Shown here piece by piece: positions 21,101 to 28,376 of a stretch of 39,425 nt of DNA (the first letter of the stretch is position 1; each line of letters begins with the position of its first letter). Made by a program: the position numbers and the translations under genes. Origin of the DNA: a virus. The stretch spans positions 1-39,425 of the IMG/VR virus record IMGVR_UViG_3300010354_000211, one strand, 5' to 3'. The notes beneath the pieces were generated by a model. It saw only the letters and a list, made by a program, of their open reading frames with translations. It had not been told where the DNA came from and did no database searches.

Positions 21101-22255
21101 CTGAGCGTCTTGGTACGCTTGCACCGCGTCTTCATACGCGATCTCTTGAGCCGCCGTTGCGTCCTTGATTTTCTTGGGTTTCGTTACTTTCGGCAGGGCC
21201 TGCAGTTCCTGCTCAAGCGTCTGGTACTGCGTATTAAGCGCTCGCAAATAATCGGGCTGCTGCTTACGCTCAGCTTCAGCGGCGTCCAGTTTGGCCTGCT
21301 CGGCTTCGGCGACTGCGCGTTCTTCACCAAGGCGTTTTGCTTCTAGTATCTTGCCTTGCTTCTGAATGCTGCCGCGATCCATAGCGCGACCGAAGGGGCC
21401 GAGAACCGCTGCCAATGCGGCACCGCCCTGTAAGCTTTCGAGGTACTCTTTGCGGGCTTCTGGGTCACTGATGTCCAACCCGGCTTGCGCGCGTTCCAAG
21501 AGCTGCTGCGCCGCTTCGGTCAGACCTTCTGCGGTCATAGCCATGGTCGTGGCTTTTGTGTAGTCCCAAGCAATTTGTTTCAGCGTCTGGTTAGCGAGGG
21601 CTCTAGCGCCCGCTTCCGTGACTTCTCTGCCCGCCATACCCAGGAACTTCCCAAGCCCAGGAGCCAAAAGCATCGCGGCTGTATCGAGTGCTGCCTGTGG
21701 AACGGCAGTTAGCGCAGCTTTACCGAGGTCAGTTTCTTCCAGCGTCTTGCCGGTATCCATCTGACGTGCCAAGTTGGAGCCCGTGAACTGCCCGGTAGAC
21801 ACCGCACCAGCGCCCAAAGCCCCCAGCGCTGCCGCCGACAATGCCCCCGATACAGGCAGCGTCGCTGCCGCAGCACCCGCCACTATCGGTGCCGCCATGT
21901 ACGGCAGCGAGCCGCCTAGCGTCTCTCTAAACTTCAGCCAAGGAGACGTAGACCAGCCATCTTGCGTTGGGGTGAACCGTTGTGCAGCGGCGGCTTCCTG
22001 CTCCTTGTAATACTTCTCCGCTTCGGGCAGGCCCATCAAACCCATCTTGCCTAAAGTCAGCGCCCCTTCGCCTTTAAGACGTTTGAACCCCGCGCTTGCA
22101 GCAGCAATCCCGCCGGAGGTGTCTTCTTTAGGTTTCGACGGGGCAAAACCGAAGGCTTCGGGGTACTGCCGCAGCGCAGCCGACATAGCCTCCTGCGGTG
22201 ACTGCCCTTCTTGAATAGGATATCCAGAACCGTCAGGAAGAATTACGTAGGCCAT
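15104..22255 (-). CDS. Giant polyvalent virion protein with HExxH peptidase motif and LPD38-like C-terminus (2383 aa)
   Basis: The N-terminus (MAYVILPDGSGYPIQEGQ) is followed by an Ala/Gly hydrophobic stretch at about 113-155. Residues about 300-1230 are Ala/Glu/Gln/Lys-rich coiled coil, with KAEPKAEPKAAP repeats near 1020. A metallopeptidase-type HEAVHA (His1387, Glu1388, His1391) sits after VLHE-type context, with a likely third ligand downstream. The C-terminal region near 1885-2060, including NFSRRGTSASLHWLSTMIPF and FNSQLQGLD, resembles the LPD38 domain of polyvalent phage proteins. Such proteins are packed in the capsid and ejected with DNA. It is the last gene of the leftward operon. 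Confidence 0.8.
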   Translation of the reverse strand: MAYVILPDGSGYPIQEGQSPQEAMSAALRQYPEAFGFAPSKPKEDTSGGIAAASAGFKRLKGEGALTLGKMGLMGLPEAEKYYKEQEAAAAQRFTPTQDGWSTSPWLKFRETLGGSLPYMAAPIVAGAAAATLPVSGALSAAALGALGAGAVSTGQFTGSNLARQMDTGKTLEETDLGKAALTAVPQAALDTAAMLLAPGLGKFLGMAGREVTEAGARALANQTLKQIAWDYTKATTMAMTAEGLTEAAQQLLERAQAGLDISDPEARKEYLESLQGGAALAAVLGPFGRAMDRGSIQKQGKILEAKRLGEERAVAEAEQAKLDAAEAERKQQPDYLRALNTQYQTLEQELQALPKVTKPKKIKDATAAQEIAYEDAVQAYQDAQAARKEFFERYKPVKQEYKERFKDIQAMQAEDQKQEALQGGAGPMAQPMLPGFEMGFEQPGAAEQLAAEQENQQYFQQPAEVTPAPATLTPTQQRVELMQQRDTLAKAYTEISGRAMKSAVPEEQRALFNQAVQVKTALAEADAQIKNLGGKLPTLEALQKKEVELTNLAEKAKTAPQKQAVLGKLVEVRQQIATFAAPTVEGQGTLAFKPTAQEIAADKTARAERQKQEALEGGAGPMQQTLIPGLTEPVLPTRKFDVEAEAEPTAFDTQEEARKLSMMADRKEALFKKQEAVVADLDDKASTAPFESYAAVRKAADAERKKADEMRQEVDAMRKQVEDLKAQAAVIPEKTEDMQRASIEKKIAQAQRRFERAQAVGDREMADAEYAKVLKLQEKLAEFPQVNLEQGAAALQAYETALAEKIAAGREQSVEGQRAANVALAKAKADIQALMRSSETAPLVKEARVGKQQDIAQQQRDIAQFEAEGPGAVTPKMPAAKQTEDLRQVLRDIARFEDESPSVFTSAADEARANALLESITQSRNAMKQRVAAANAATRGLRPLNTAVERAAKAAKTAPVEEKAAPTAAPAPAPKTPQTPVEKREEAKQDAVEKQAAAKKSVEEKRAAAKQAQSEKAKPKAEPKAEPKAAPKAAPVQERQRKAAEAKRAADERKAEAQRLVEEKRAQATKVRAEAAAASKAKADAEVATAKKKADEARIARAKKELREKAAADMRARRVAAVEAAAAEDSTNLNPQEIPARFDAGPYGGAVSPAALELRRKSQPQKDETDVALGNNKFVSLAVATQYVQEAIDAGIKPWMFQIHNALDINPGEAVRILKILDASKAQNKAAPKAGLKSEKRAAETKAEEVAKAETETRRLMEEQPDLFSDDKFDSDTDTDNDVALRENNDIYDAFPTNEMSAEAVAAAEDGNLTGVLEALADSPTEFSRTLVKNLRTTLSAIGRRPKLTLVENLTDKGVPVAGLYDPVKNRIYIDNRSMHEETVLHEAVHAVTLGVLRADPKTLTAEQLAARSELEAMYKRIQADPAFSREYGKKNVEEFVAELMTNSNLRDKLDSVKPGLVRRIYEAIMRLFGMEPNSMSEKAIAATLKIFQPPSPMAKDSVTVPSIMRGVFPGTKAVAAANVDPGAVATVNALVGRAASLGDKITASAMGLRMRTIAADNWAPSEALIKLGVSKGKLSEVQALQMRLLMRVYDDTGRLTQRSLSNGPLKIKRNADGVKAIEGQTDGPSAKKMAQALSGSKLGNAHFVEDLFTSWLAILRAERDGIGYDKLNYGNDKQGNPILNAEKAKAVKALVESDADTKKAFEDARAIYRQYNKDLLQFFVDSGSMTQEKANALTSGDYVPYYRINKGLVQLYVGSSKPITIGSIIDQPQLKELVGGEDKILPVFSGMVQNTSLIVRSAVRNMQMRDVGNMLQDMGLAKIIQGEGPRDVFTARFSSKGEKYYVRLDETAFPPDIPADVVIMGLQGIKTAIPTTVKLMGLPANILRKGITRLPTYAYRQLIRDPIHAYMTTGGDFSAVIDTYREFAKSLKGDTPAGLSLKQAGAISSDIYPGSQEEMVNALRDVTSGKNGWNINGVLAKLDALGLKADTATRAALYNNFRKKGMSHLEAVLGAAESMNFSRRGTSASLHWLSTMIPFFNSQLQGLDAVYRAAITGDTAFQAKLDARAKLWKRGALMFGMTFAYAALMQDDEAYKTATPLERAQYWFLRIPGVDEPLRIPIPFEPGLMFKVIPEMIFNTAAGDTKARDAMDAFGKMLAMSQPIGLPTGVKPLIELAANYNFYTDAPIISERESGLTTAQQFRNNTTEIAKLLGKTGAISPVSVDHLIRGYTGGLGILLASMANYPLRPFVSPDATDKPARALNEMPVFGSMFQPATGRGVIDAAFKDVEEFRRAAGTYQDLIKAGNRADAAAFADKYAREIALNSTGGSFRQKMGELAALRRQIEMDPRMSSEQKQSQMKQVKDMQVRLAQMIRQMSSEP

Positions 22256-22277
22256 AGCTGTGGTGTCTGTTAGGTGT

Positions 22278-22306
22278 AAAACCGTCGGTACACGCCCGAC
22301 GGTTTT
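22278..22306. terminator. Bidirectional intrinsic terminator between two virion genes
   Basis: AAAACCGTCGG (22278-22288) and CCGACGGTTTT (22296-22306) pair over TACACGC. Both strands end in four T followed by A. It separates the 525-residue protein gene from the giant gene, within an otherwise gap-free leftward operon, and may lower or reset expression of the giant protein. Confidence 0.75.
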
Positions 22307-22338
22307 AGTTTAAATGCTCGTGGGCATAAAACCGTTGT

Positions 22339-23916
22339 TTAGGGCTTTGGGGGACGAATAACCGGAGGAGGCGTTTCTGAAACCGACGCATTGTTCATCG
22401 AGGCAAAGGTTGCCTTCATTGCTCTGTACTGTTCAACAGCTTCTTGAGGCGCCAGCGTTGGGTTTGCCTGCGCAAACTTCATAAGACCCTCTACATCCTC
22501 CGCACCGAGTTTTGCTTGTGCTGCTGCATAACGTAAATTATCGGCACGTTCTTCCGCTTGCAGACGCAGATTAGCGATACGTTCCTGAGACGTTATCTGC
22601 ATTTGCGCAAGCAACATGTCGTATGCCGCTTTCTGCGTTATCCCGTAGGCGGCTGCAACAGCATCAACCTGGGCCTTCATGCTGTTCTCGCTACGGGTAG
22701 CCATAGCGTCTCTACGCGCTTGCGCCTTCTCGAAGTCTCCGGCTTTTGCTGAGCGTTCCGCTTCGGCAAGCGCGGCCAAGCCCATCTTGCGTTCTTTCTC
22801 GGCTTTCTTGAGGTCTTTCTGCGCGCGCGAGTACTGCTCGCCCCCAGCAGACGCACCTTCAACAATCGCTTGAATGGTGTTCTTACCGGGTTGCACAACC
22901 TTGGATGCGAACGTCAGCCAAGCCAAGCCTTCGTTTGTTCGCTGCTCTTTCTCTACATCGGCACGGTCTTCTTCGAGCGCGGCCTTGCGTTCTTTGAACG
23001 ACTCGGACTCAGGGCGGTTTGCGAGATATTCCATCTCCCGCTGCGCATCGCGCTTTGCTTGCGCTTCTTCAGCGTCTGCATACACTTTGCGTATGCTTTT
23101 TATGAAGCTGTCATCCGCCGCCACGGGTGCGGCTCCGGCAGGAGCGCGAGGGATTGCACCTAGCCCTGCGCTAGGTTGTGCTGCTCCAGGGCCTCCGGGT
23201 GAAGTTGGGAGAGGGGGCATGGCTGCACCACCGCCAGTACGTGTTGCGTAGTCGGTTGGAAGGGGGCTAACGGGGCTAACGGGGGGTGCAGTACGATTCT
23301 TAAGTTTTGCGTATGTCCAATCCCCTTCGGGGTTCCCCTCGTTAGCTTTTTGCATCTCAGCAGACGTCTGCACGGAACGCACGAGAGGGATCTTTCTAAT
23401 ATCTTCTTCGCCAATTAGCGGCGTGTCTCGAACCGGGTTCGGTGCTGTCCAGTGCCGGCGTTTAGTGGGCGCGAACACGCCTTCTGGCCAATACTCGGAA
23501 CCCGGTATGCTGCCTCGGTTCTGAAACCGAATCGCTCCGCCGTCTGCGTAGGCAACACCGCCAGTGCCGAAATCGCGATCATCGGCGTGGGCATACGGGC
23601 CGGCTGTGGACTCACCACCACCTGCAAACGCGACCAAGCCGCCATCAGCAAAATGCATGTTGGGGTTCAGCGCGCCAATACCCTGGTCTTCTGGCAACCG
23701 CGCAGGCTGCATTGCAGCCAAGGCTTGCTGGTTCACTGGCGCCTGGGGGGCCGCGCCTTGTCCTTGCGGAGCAGAGCGCATCTCTTTGCGCATGTTGCTC
23801 TCGTTGAACGCCAAGGGGAACATGTACGGATCCTGCTTGTGCATCTCAGCGAAGCGCTGCAGTTCCTGGTCGCTCATCATCCGAAGACGGGCTGTGATCT
23901 GGTTCGCGTTAATCAT
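22339..23916 (-). CDS. Virion-associated protein with GGLVAFAGGG motif (525 aa)
   Basis: The N-terminus MINANQITARLRMMSDQELQ is helical. Then come Gly-rich boxes FADGGLVAFAGGGE and GGVAYADGGAIRF around residues 88-135. The middle is Pro/Ala-rich and low complexity. Residues about 270-480 are strongly charged coiled coil (EERADVEKEQ, KDLKKAEKERKMGLAALAEA). The boxes recur in unrelated structural proteins of marine and freshwater podovirus-like phages. An internal core or tail-associated role is inferred from this and from position. It overlaps nothing; a terminator follows its stop. Confidence 0.65.
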   Translation of the reverse strand: MINANQITARLRMMSDQELQRFAEMHKQDPYMFPLAFNESNMRKEMRSAPQGQGAAPQAPVNQQALAAMQPARLPEDQGIGALNPNMHFADGGLVAFAGGGESTAGPYAHADDRDFGTGGVAYADGGAIRFQNRGSIPGSEYWPEGVFAPTKRRHWTAPNPVRDTPLIGEEDIRKIPLVRSVQTSAEMQKANEGNPEGDWTYAKLKNRTAPPVSPVSPLPTDYATRTGGGAAMPPLPTSPGGPGAAQPSAGLGAIPRAPAGAAPVAADDSFIKSIRKVYADAEEAQAKRDAQREMEYLANRPESESFKERKAALEEDRADVEKEQRTNEGLAWLTFASKVVQPGKNTIQAIVEGASAGGEQYSRAQKDLKKAEKERKMGLAALAEAERSAKAGDFEKAQARRDAMATRSENSMKAQVDAVAAAYGITQKAAYDMLLAQMQITSQERIANLRLQAEERADNLRYAAAQAKLGAEDVEGLMKFAQANPTLAPQEAVEQYRAMKATFASMNNASVSETPPPVIRPPKP

Positions 23917-23918
23917 TT

Positions 23919-25820
23919 TTAACCCTTCATCCGAGACAAGGCCAGCTCAGCAAGCCCCGCAGACTTCACTTTACCGCCTTTGGCCATGCCTGCCATCTTG
24001 CTGACACCGTAAGCTGCCGAACCAAGCCCGATAAGGTTTTGCGCGGTGGTTGGCGGTGCTTCGTAAATTGAGCGGGTGGTGCCTTGCGTGCCTCGCAAGA
24101 TATCTGACAAGAACCCGAGCTGCTGCGTTGGGTAGTTCCGAGCCGCAGAGAAGTCGGCGTACTGCCGATTGAGGATGTCCTGTATCTGCTGCTGTTGGAA
24201 CCCGCCGAATCCGGCTTGCTGGCCCGTGATGGCCTGCTCTTGACCAAACTGTTGCTGGCCGAGCTGCCCAAGTTGCCCCGCGCCTTGCAGCGCCGTCTGT
24301 AACCCCTGCTGCCCGAACCCTGCGCCGTACTGCCGAGACTGCTCAGACAACCGCTGTGCTTCAAGACCGGCTTGCTGGTTCTGCTGCTGGGCCTGCATCA
24401 TGGCTTGCAGGTTTGCCTGCCCCGCCGTCAATCCGGCCTGCTGGTTAAGTTGTTGCGCCTGCATGTATGCGCCAAGCCCGGCTTGACCCGTGGTGAGACC
24501 CGCCTGCTGGTTGGCTAGCGCAGCACGCTGAGCTTCCTGCTGATTGGCAAGTTGCGCTTGCATGCTTGCTTGCTGATTGGCCAACCCCGCCTGCATATAC
24601 GACTGCAACCCCGCCTGTCCGGTCGTCAAACCTGCTTGCTGATTGGCCAGAGCGGCGCGTTGCGCTTCCTGCTGATTGGCAAGCTGCGCTTGCATGCCGT
24701 ACTGCTGATTGGCCTGCTGTGCCTGCATCATGGTCTGCAGGTTTGTTTGCCCCGTAGTAAGTCCAGCCTGCTGGTTGGCCAGAGCCGCACGCTGTGCTTC
24801 TTGCTGATTAGCGAGTGCGGCTTGCATGCTTGCTTGCTGGTTGGCTTGTTGCGCCTGCATATACGACTGCAGACCGGCTTGCCCGGCGGTCAGCCCCGCT
24901 TGCTGATTAAGCTGGCCGGCAGTCAGCCCGGCTTGTTGATTGGCTTGCTGTGCTTGCAATGCTCGCGCCTGATCGGACGTGAACATGCTCTGTGCTTGCT
25001 GGTAGGCCGACTGTAAACCTTGGGACTGGATATCGCCCTTCTGCATCGCTAGATTACGTGCAGCTTCGGCATCTAGGATGGCTTGGCGAGATCCGCCAAA
25101 AGCTCCGGCACCAACGGCCTGTGCTCCGCGCTGTGTACGAGCGATGTCAGCTTGCCGCTGCGCTTCGCGCTGCTGAACATTGACCACGTTCTGCATGTAC
25201 GGAGACATGTACGCTTCAGCAGCGCCTGGGGCTGTGAATCCTTGCGTACCGACGCTCCCCGCACCCACACGCTCAAAACCGATCTGCCCCCCAGAAATCC
25301 GGTCGGCTTGTACTTGTGGCCCAGACCCCACACGCTCAAAACCCATCTGACCCGCCGCAATACGGTCGGCCTGCACTTGCGGGCCAGCGCCCACGCGCTC
25401 AAACCCGAACCCGCTTGCGACTACTTGCGGCGCGTACACCTGCGGCCCAGCACCAACACGCTCAAAACCAAACTGTCCGGCGTTTACTTGCTGCGCACCG
25501 ATCTGTCCAGGACGGATTTGCCGCGCAAAGAACTGGCTCGGGTTGTATTGCTGCCCCATTGCGCGGCTGGCGGCGGAATATGCGAGATTGGATGCGTCGG
25601 CGATCTGCGGCGCTACCTGCTGGTTCTGCGCAGACTGGAATGCCTGCTGCTGCATAGGGGTGAACTGTGCAGCGCGCTCTCCTGTGTACTCTTGATAGGG
25701 TGCATTAGCGACAGCTTGCGCTTGCCCTACCAACTCCATGTACGGTTTTTTTGCGTACTCAGGAATATTGGTCTGATAAGACGTCGCTGTTGACCCGCCA
25801 CCACCGCTGCCACCGCTCAT
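23919..25820 (-). CDS. Gln/Ala-rich repeat virion protein (633 aa)
   Basis: Starts MSGGSGGGGSTATSYQTNIP. Residues about 110-200 contain four to five copies of a unit like FGFERVGAGPQVQADRI, and residues about 285-480 contain many copies of ANQQAGLTTGQ and LANQQEAQRAAL. The end is AGMAKGGKVKSAGLAEL. Repeats of this kind build elongated fibres or an internal scaffold. No enzyme motif is present. The start overlaps the GNAT-like gene by four bases, and its stop lies two bases before the next gene. I infer a structural role; the exact place in the virion is unknown. Confidence 0.65.
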   Translation of the reverse strand: MSGGSGGGGSTATSYQTNIPEYAKKPYMELVGQAQAVANAPYQEYTGERAAQFTPMQQQAFQSAQNQQVAPQIADASNLAYSAASRAMGQQYNPSQFFARQIRPGQIGAQQVNAGQFGFERVGAGPQVYAPQVVASGFGFERVGAGPQVQADRIAAGQMGFERVGSGPQVQADRISGGQIGFERVGAGSVGTQGFTAPGAAEAYMSPYMQNVVNVQQREAQRQADIARTQRGAQAVGAGAFGGSRQAILDAEAARNLAMQKGDIQSQGLQSAYQQAQSMFTSDQARALQAQQANQQAGLTAGQLNQQAGLTAGQAGLQSYMQAQQANQQASMQAALANQQEAQRAALANQQAGLTTGQTNLQTMMQAQQANQQYGMQAQLANQQEAQRAALANQQAGLTTGQAGLQSYMQAGLANQQASMQAQLANQQEAQRAALANQQAGLTTGQAGLGAYMQAQQLNQQAGLTAGQANLQAMMQAQQQNQQAGLEAQRLSEQSRQYGAGFGQQGLQTALQGAGQLGQLGQQQFGQEQAITGQQAGFGGFQQQQIQDILNRQYADFSAARNYPTQQLGFLSDILRGTQGTTRSIYEAPPTTAQNLIGLGSAAYGVSKMAGMAKGGKVKSAGLAELALSRMKG

Positions 25821-26221
25821 ATTTGCACCCCTACGATTCTGTATTTCTCTTCAAACCCGTACCGTCTCCATAGACGGGCAACAGATTCCCGAGCCGCGCC
25901 TTCCAATGAAGTAGCGCCAAATGAGGCCACCAGCACTTTTAATTGCATAACGGTGTCTCTGCTTGATATCAGTTTCCCACCAATAGCGGTTATGTGTGCA
26001 ACACGCGCTGTGGGGCGGTTGAACAGCTCTAAGACTGCACAACCGTGTATGACTTCACCCTCTGTGGCCACAATAAGCAACCGCTGCCCTGTAGTCAACA
26101 GCACTTGGATGTGCTCAGGGGTGTATTCGCCTTTTGCGTACTCAAGCGCGTCGGCAATGTACTTCTCAACCAGGGGCCACGTCCGTGGCACCCATTCGAT
26201 AGGTACGTGCTGGACTTTCAT
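25817..26221 (-). CDS. GNAT-fold internal virion-type protein (134 aa)
   Basis: The pattern is a GNAT fold: VPRTWPLVEKYIADALEYA helix, then strands RLLIVATEGEVIHGCAVLEL and RVAHITAIGG. It ends in SVARLWRRYGFEEKYRIVGV, which is the GNAT 'arm-GF' end. T7 internal protein A (gp13) has a comparable acetyltransferase-like fold in a similar place, beside big internal proteins. Catalysis may be lost, since the canonical acetyl-CoA loop (Q/R-x-x-G-x-G/A) is not evident. It is coupled to both neighbours by ATGA overlaps. An internal virion or assembly role is inferred. Confidence 0.65.
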   Translation of the reverse strand: MKVQHVPIEWVPRTWPLVEKYIADALEYAKGEYTPEHIQVLLTTGQRLLIVATEGEVIHGCAVLELFNRPTARVAHITAIGGKLISSRDTVMQLKVLVASFGATSLEGAARESVARLWRRYGFEEKYRIVGVQI

Positions 26222-28317
26222 CCCATCGCCTTGTTAGGATTGATCTGGCGCTGCTGTGTCGTCTTGCCGTGCGCGTTCTGGCGAATGCGGTCAAGCATGG
26301 CGTACAGTTTCTTCGTCCCGCCAGCCTGTTTAACTTGCTCTGGAGAGAGGTACGCTTCGCCGCGTGCGACGCGCGCCTTCTGCTTACCCTCGATCGTGGT
26401 TGGGATCGAGTCGCTCATGCCGTCACCAGGGCCGTCGATAGGCTGCGCGTTGTACTTGCGCATGAGGGCTTCCAGCCCTGCATCTGTGCTGCCGTTACCG
26501 AGTGCAGAGACAACGTCCGCAGGAATAACGAACCCACCTGTGCGCAGCATGCCGCCAGCCTTGTTGCCACCGCCGCGTTCTGCCTCTCGTCGGTTACTCT
26601 CGGCCATCATGGCGTCTTCAAACGCCAGACCTTCAGGACTTTTCTCCCCGCGTCCGGTATTTACGTAGTGACTCCACGCAAACATCTCCGGATCCATGCC
26701 GCTTTCTTCTGCGGCAGCAAGTACGTCGGGCTTTGACATCAAGTACGCACGGGCAGCGGGCGATATCGTAAACCGTTGCGCCTGCTCATCAAGCCAGCTT
26801 GACGATGCCGCTTTTGCTTTTTCCGCAGATTTTGGAGCGTTGGCCTGCACCATCTCGTCCAGCGTCAACGGCTTGCGAGAGGGGGCGGTCGTACCGGGCA
26901 CTGCAGGATTAACCGGCATCGTGGTAACACGATCACCAATTTCAGGCATTCCATACCGCTGTGCGTAACCTGCGTTCGTGCGTGAACTAGAAGACGGCAT
27001 CTGCCCATACAAATACATCATGGCGTCGGCACTAGCGCCGCTCATTCCTTGCGCAGGGCCGCGTGCGTAACGCCCCATTGCGCCGGGGTAGTATGCGGGT
27101 GCGTTTGCTTGCACAGGAGCTTGCACAGGAGCTTGCACAGGAGCTTGTACAGGCGTAGGTATACGCACAGGAGCTTGCACTGGAGCTTGTACAGGCGTAG
27201 GTATACGCACAGGGGCTTGCACTGGAGCTTGTACTGGAGCTTGTACTGGAGCTTGCACTGGAGCTTGTACAGGCGTAGGTATACGCACAGGGGCTTGCAC
27301 AGGGGCTTGCACAGGGGCTTGCACAGGGGCTTGCACAGGGGCTTGCACAGGGGCTTGTACGGGAGCTTGTACTTGGCGTCCCGTGGGAACAGGCTGTCCT
27401 GCTTGCGCGAAGGCCGCATTGTACGCAGCCCTGTTTGCGGCCTCTTTTGCTGCTATTTGCTCCATGACGACGCGCCCGCCGCCGGCCAAACTTACGAGCC
27501 CGCCTTCAGCCAACCGCGTGTAGGTGGGCCGGAAATAGCGCTTCTCGCCCGTGTAAGCAGAACCGGGCAAGTACTCCCCGCCGGTATAACCCGCGTCATA
27601 GCGGTAGCGCGGCGCGTCGCCGTACTCGTCTTCAGGGTTACGGAACGGCTCGGGCGGAGCCATGACGACCGGAGCCGCAGCCATAGACGCACTTCTGATA
27701 AGGCCGGATGTTCCGCCTACCCCCTTCATGAACTCCGCTGGGTTTTGCGCGGCAGCATCAACGCTCTGCAAGAACGTCGGCTTCGCAACGGGCGAGGTGG
27801 TTGTTTGCGGCCAAAACTCTTGACCTTGCCCTAGTTCTGCTGTTGGTAACGAAGGTGTAACTGGCGGCGCAGCCGCAGCAGCATCGGCAGCAGCCTGCGT
27901 CCATTCAGGGCTCACCATCTCAAGACCCGTTGGCGGAGTAACCGCAGCCGTGCCCGCCGCTTGCAAGCCAGCACCAATATTGGCACCACCATACGCACCC
28001 AGGCCGCCAGCGATAGCGCCCATCAGGGGGTTCTCTTTATTGGTCAAAGCGCCTGCGCCTGCGCCGAGAGCCGCCGCGCCAAGTGCGCCGATACCAGGAA
28101 GAAAGAAGTTCGCGCCGACACCGATCAGCGTGGGGAGGATGTTCTTCAGGAACCCGGCTTCAGGCAAACCTGTGTCAGGATTGCGCGTGAGGGAGCCGCC
28201 ATGCGCCATTGCAAGAGATTGCAACCCGCTGACTTCGCCGGGTGTCATGTGGACTAGCAGCGAGTCTTCGCCCCTTCCTTTAGACGCAAGATGGTGTGCA
28301 GCAGCTTGAAGGCTCAT
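26218..28317 (-). CDS. Virion-associated protein with VQAP minisatellite (699 aa)
   Basis: The N-terminus carries VHMTPGEVSGLQSLAM and the box NPDTGLPEAGF, a signature of phage structural proteins next to tail genes. A hydrophobic Ala/Gly stretch follows (about 55-125, possible membrane-interacting). Then come GGLVSLAGGGR at about 275-290, a V-Q-A-P / V-R-I-P-T-P repeat at about 315-405, and a C-terminal region with ADVVSALGNGSTDAGL and ARGEAYLSPEQVKQAGG. The last part is common in podovirus-like minor structural proteins. It is probably ejected or internal. A 59-base gap lies upstream, before the fibre-like gene. Confidence 0.65.
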   Translation of the reverse strand: MSLQAAAHHLASKGRGEDSLLVHMTPGEVSGLQSLAMAHGGSLTRNPDTGLPEAGFLKNILPTLIGVGANFFLPGIGALGAAALGAGAGALTNKENPLMGAIAGGLGAYGGANIGAGLQAAGTAAVTPPTGLEMVSPEWTQAAADAAAAAPPVTPSLPTAELGQGQEFWPQTTTSPVAKPTFLQSVDAAAQNPAEFMKGVGGTSGLIRSASMAAAPVVMAPPEPFRNPEDEYGDAPRYRYDAGYTGGEYLPGSAYTGEKRYFRPTYTRLAEGGLVSLAGGGRVVMEQIAAKEAANRAAYNAAFAQAGQPVPTGRQVQAPVQAPVQAPVQAPVQAPVQAPVQAPVRIPTPVQAPVQAPVQAPVQAPVQAPVRIPTPVQAPVQAPVRIPTPVQAPVQAPVQAPVQANAPAYYPGAMGRYARGPAQGMSGASADAMMYLYGQMPSSSSRTNAGYAQRYGMPEIGDRVTTMPVNPAVPGTTAPSRKPLTLDEMVQANAPKSAEKAKAASSSWLDEQAQRFTISPAARAYLMSKPDVLAAAEESGMDPEMFAWSHYVNTGRGEKSPEGLAFEDAMMAESNRREAERGGGNKAGGMLRTGGFVIPADVVSALGNGSTDAGLEALMRKYNAQPIDGPGDGMSDSIPTTIEGKQKARVARGEAYLSPEQVKQAGGTKKLYAMLDRIRQNAHGKTTQQRQINPNKAMG
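27106..27375 (-). repeat. 12-nt minisatellite coding V-Q-A-P
   Basis: On the plus strand the unit is ACAGGAGCTTGC-like, tandemly repeated with small changes. It is interrupted three times by a 30-base variant that encodes V-R-I-P-T-P. The period keeps frame, so length changes do not break the gene. Confidence 0.85.
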
Positions 28318-28376
28318 GAATGCCTCGCGGAAAGGGTATTGTTAAAGTTTAGCATGGTCAGGGCTATACGCCAAAG

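Noticed and set aside
20492-21346. 284-codon plus-strand frame inside the giant virion gene
   Set aside because: Phe/Leu/Arg-rich mirror of the coiled-coil coding strand; it is an antisense shadow.
27106-27375. CRISPR-like array
   Set aside because: The 12-base repeats are contiguous, in frame and encode V-Q-A-P inside a virion gene.
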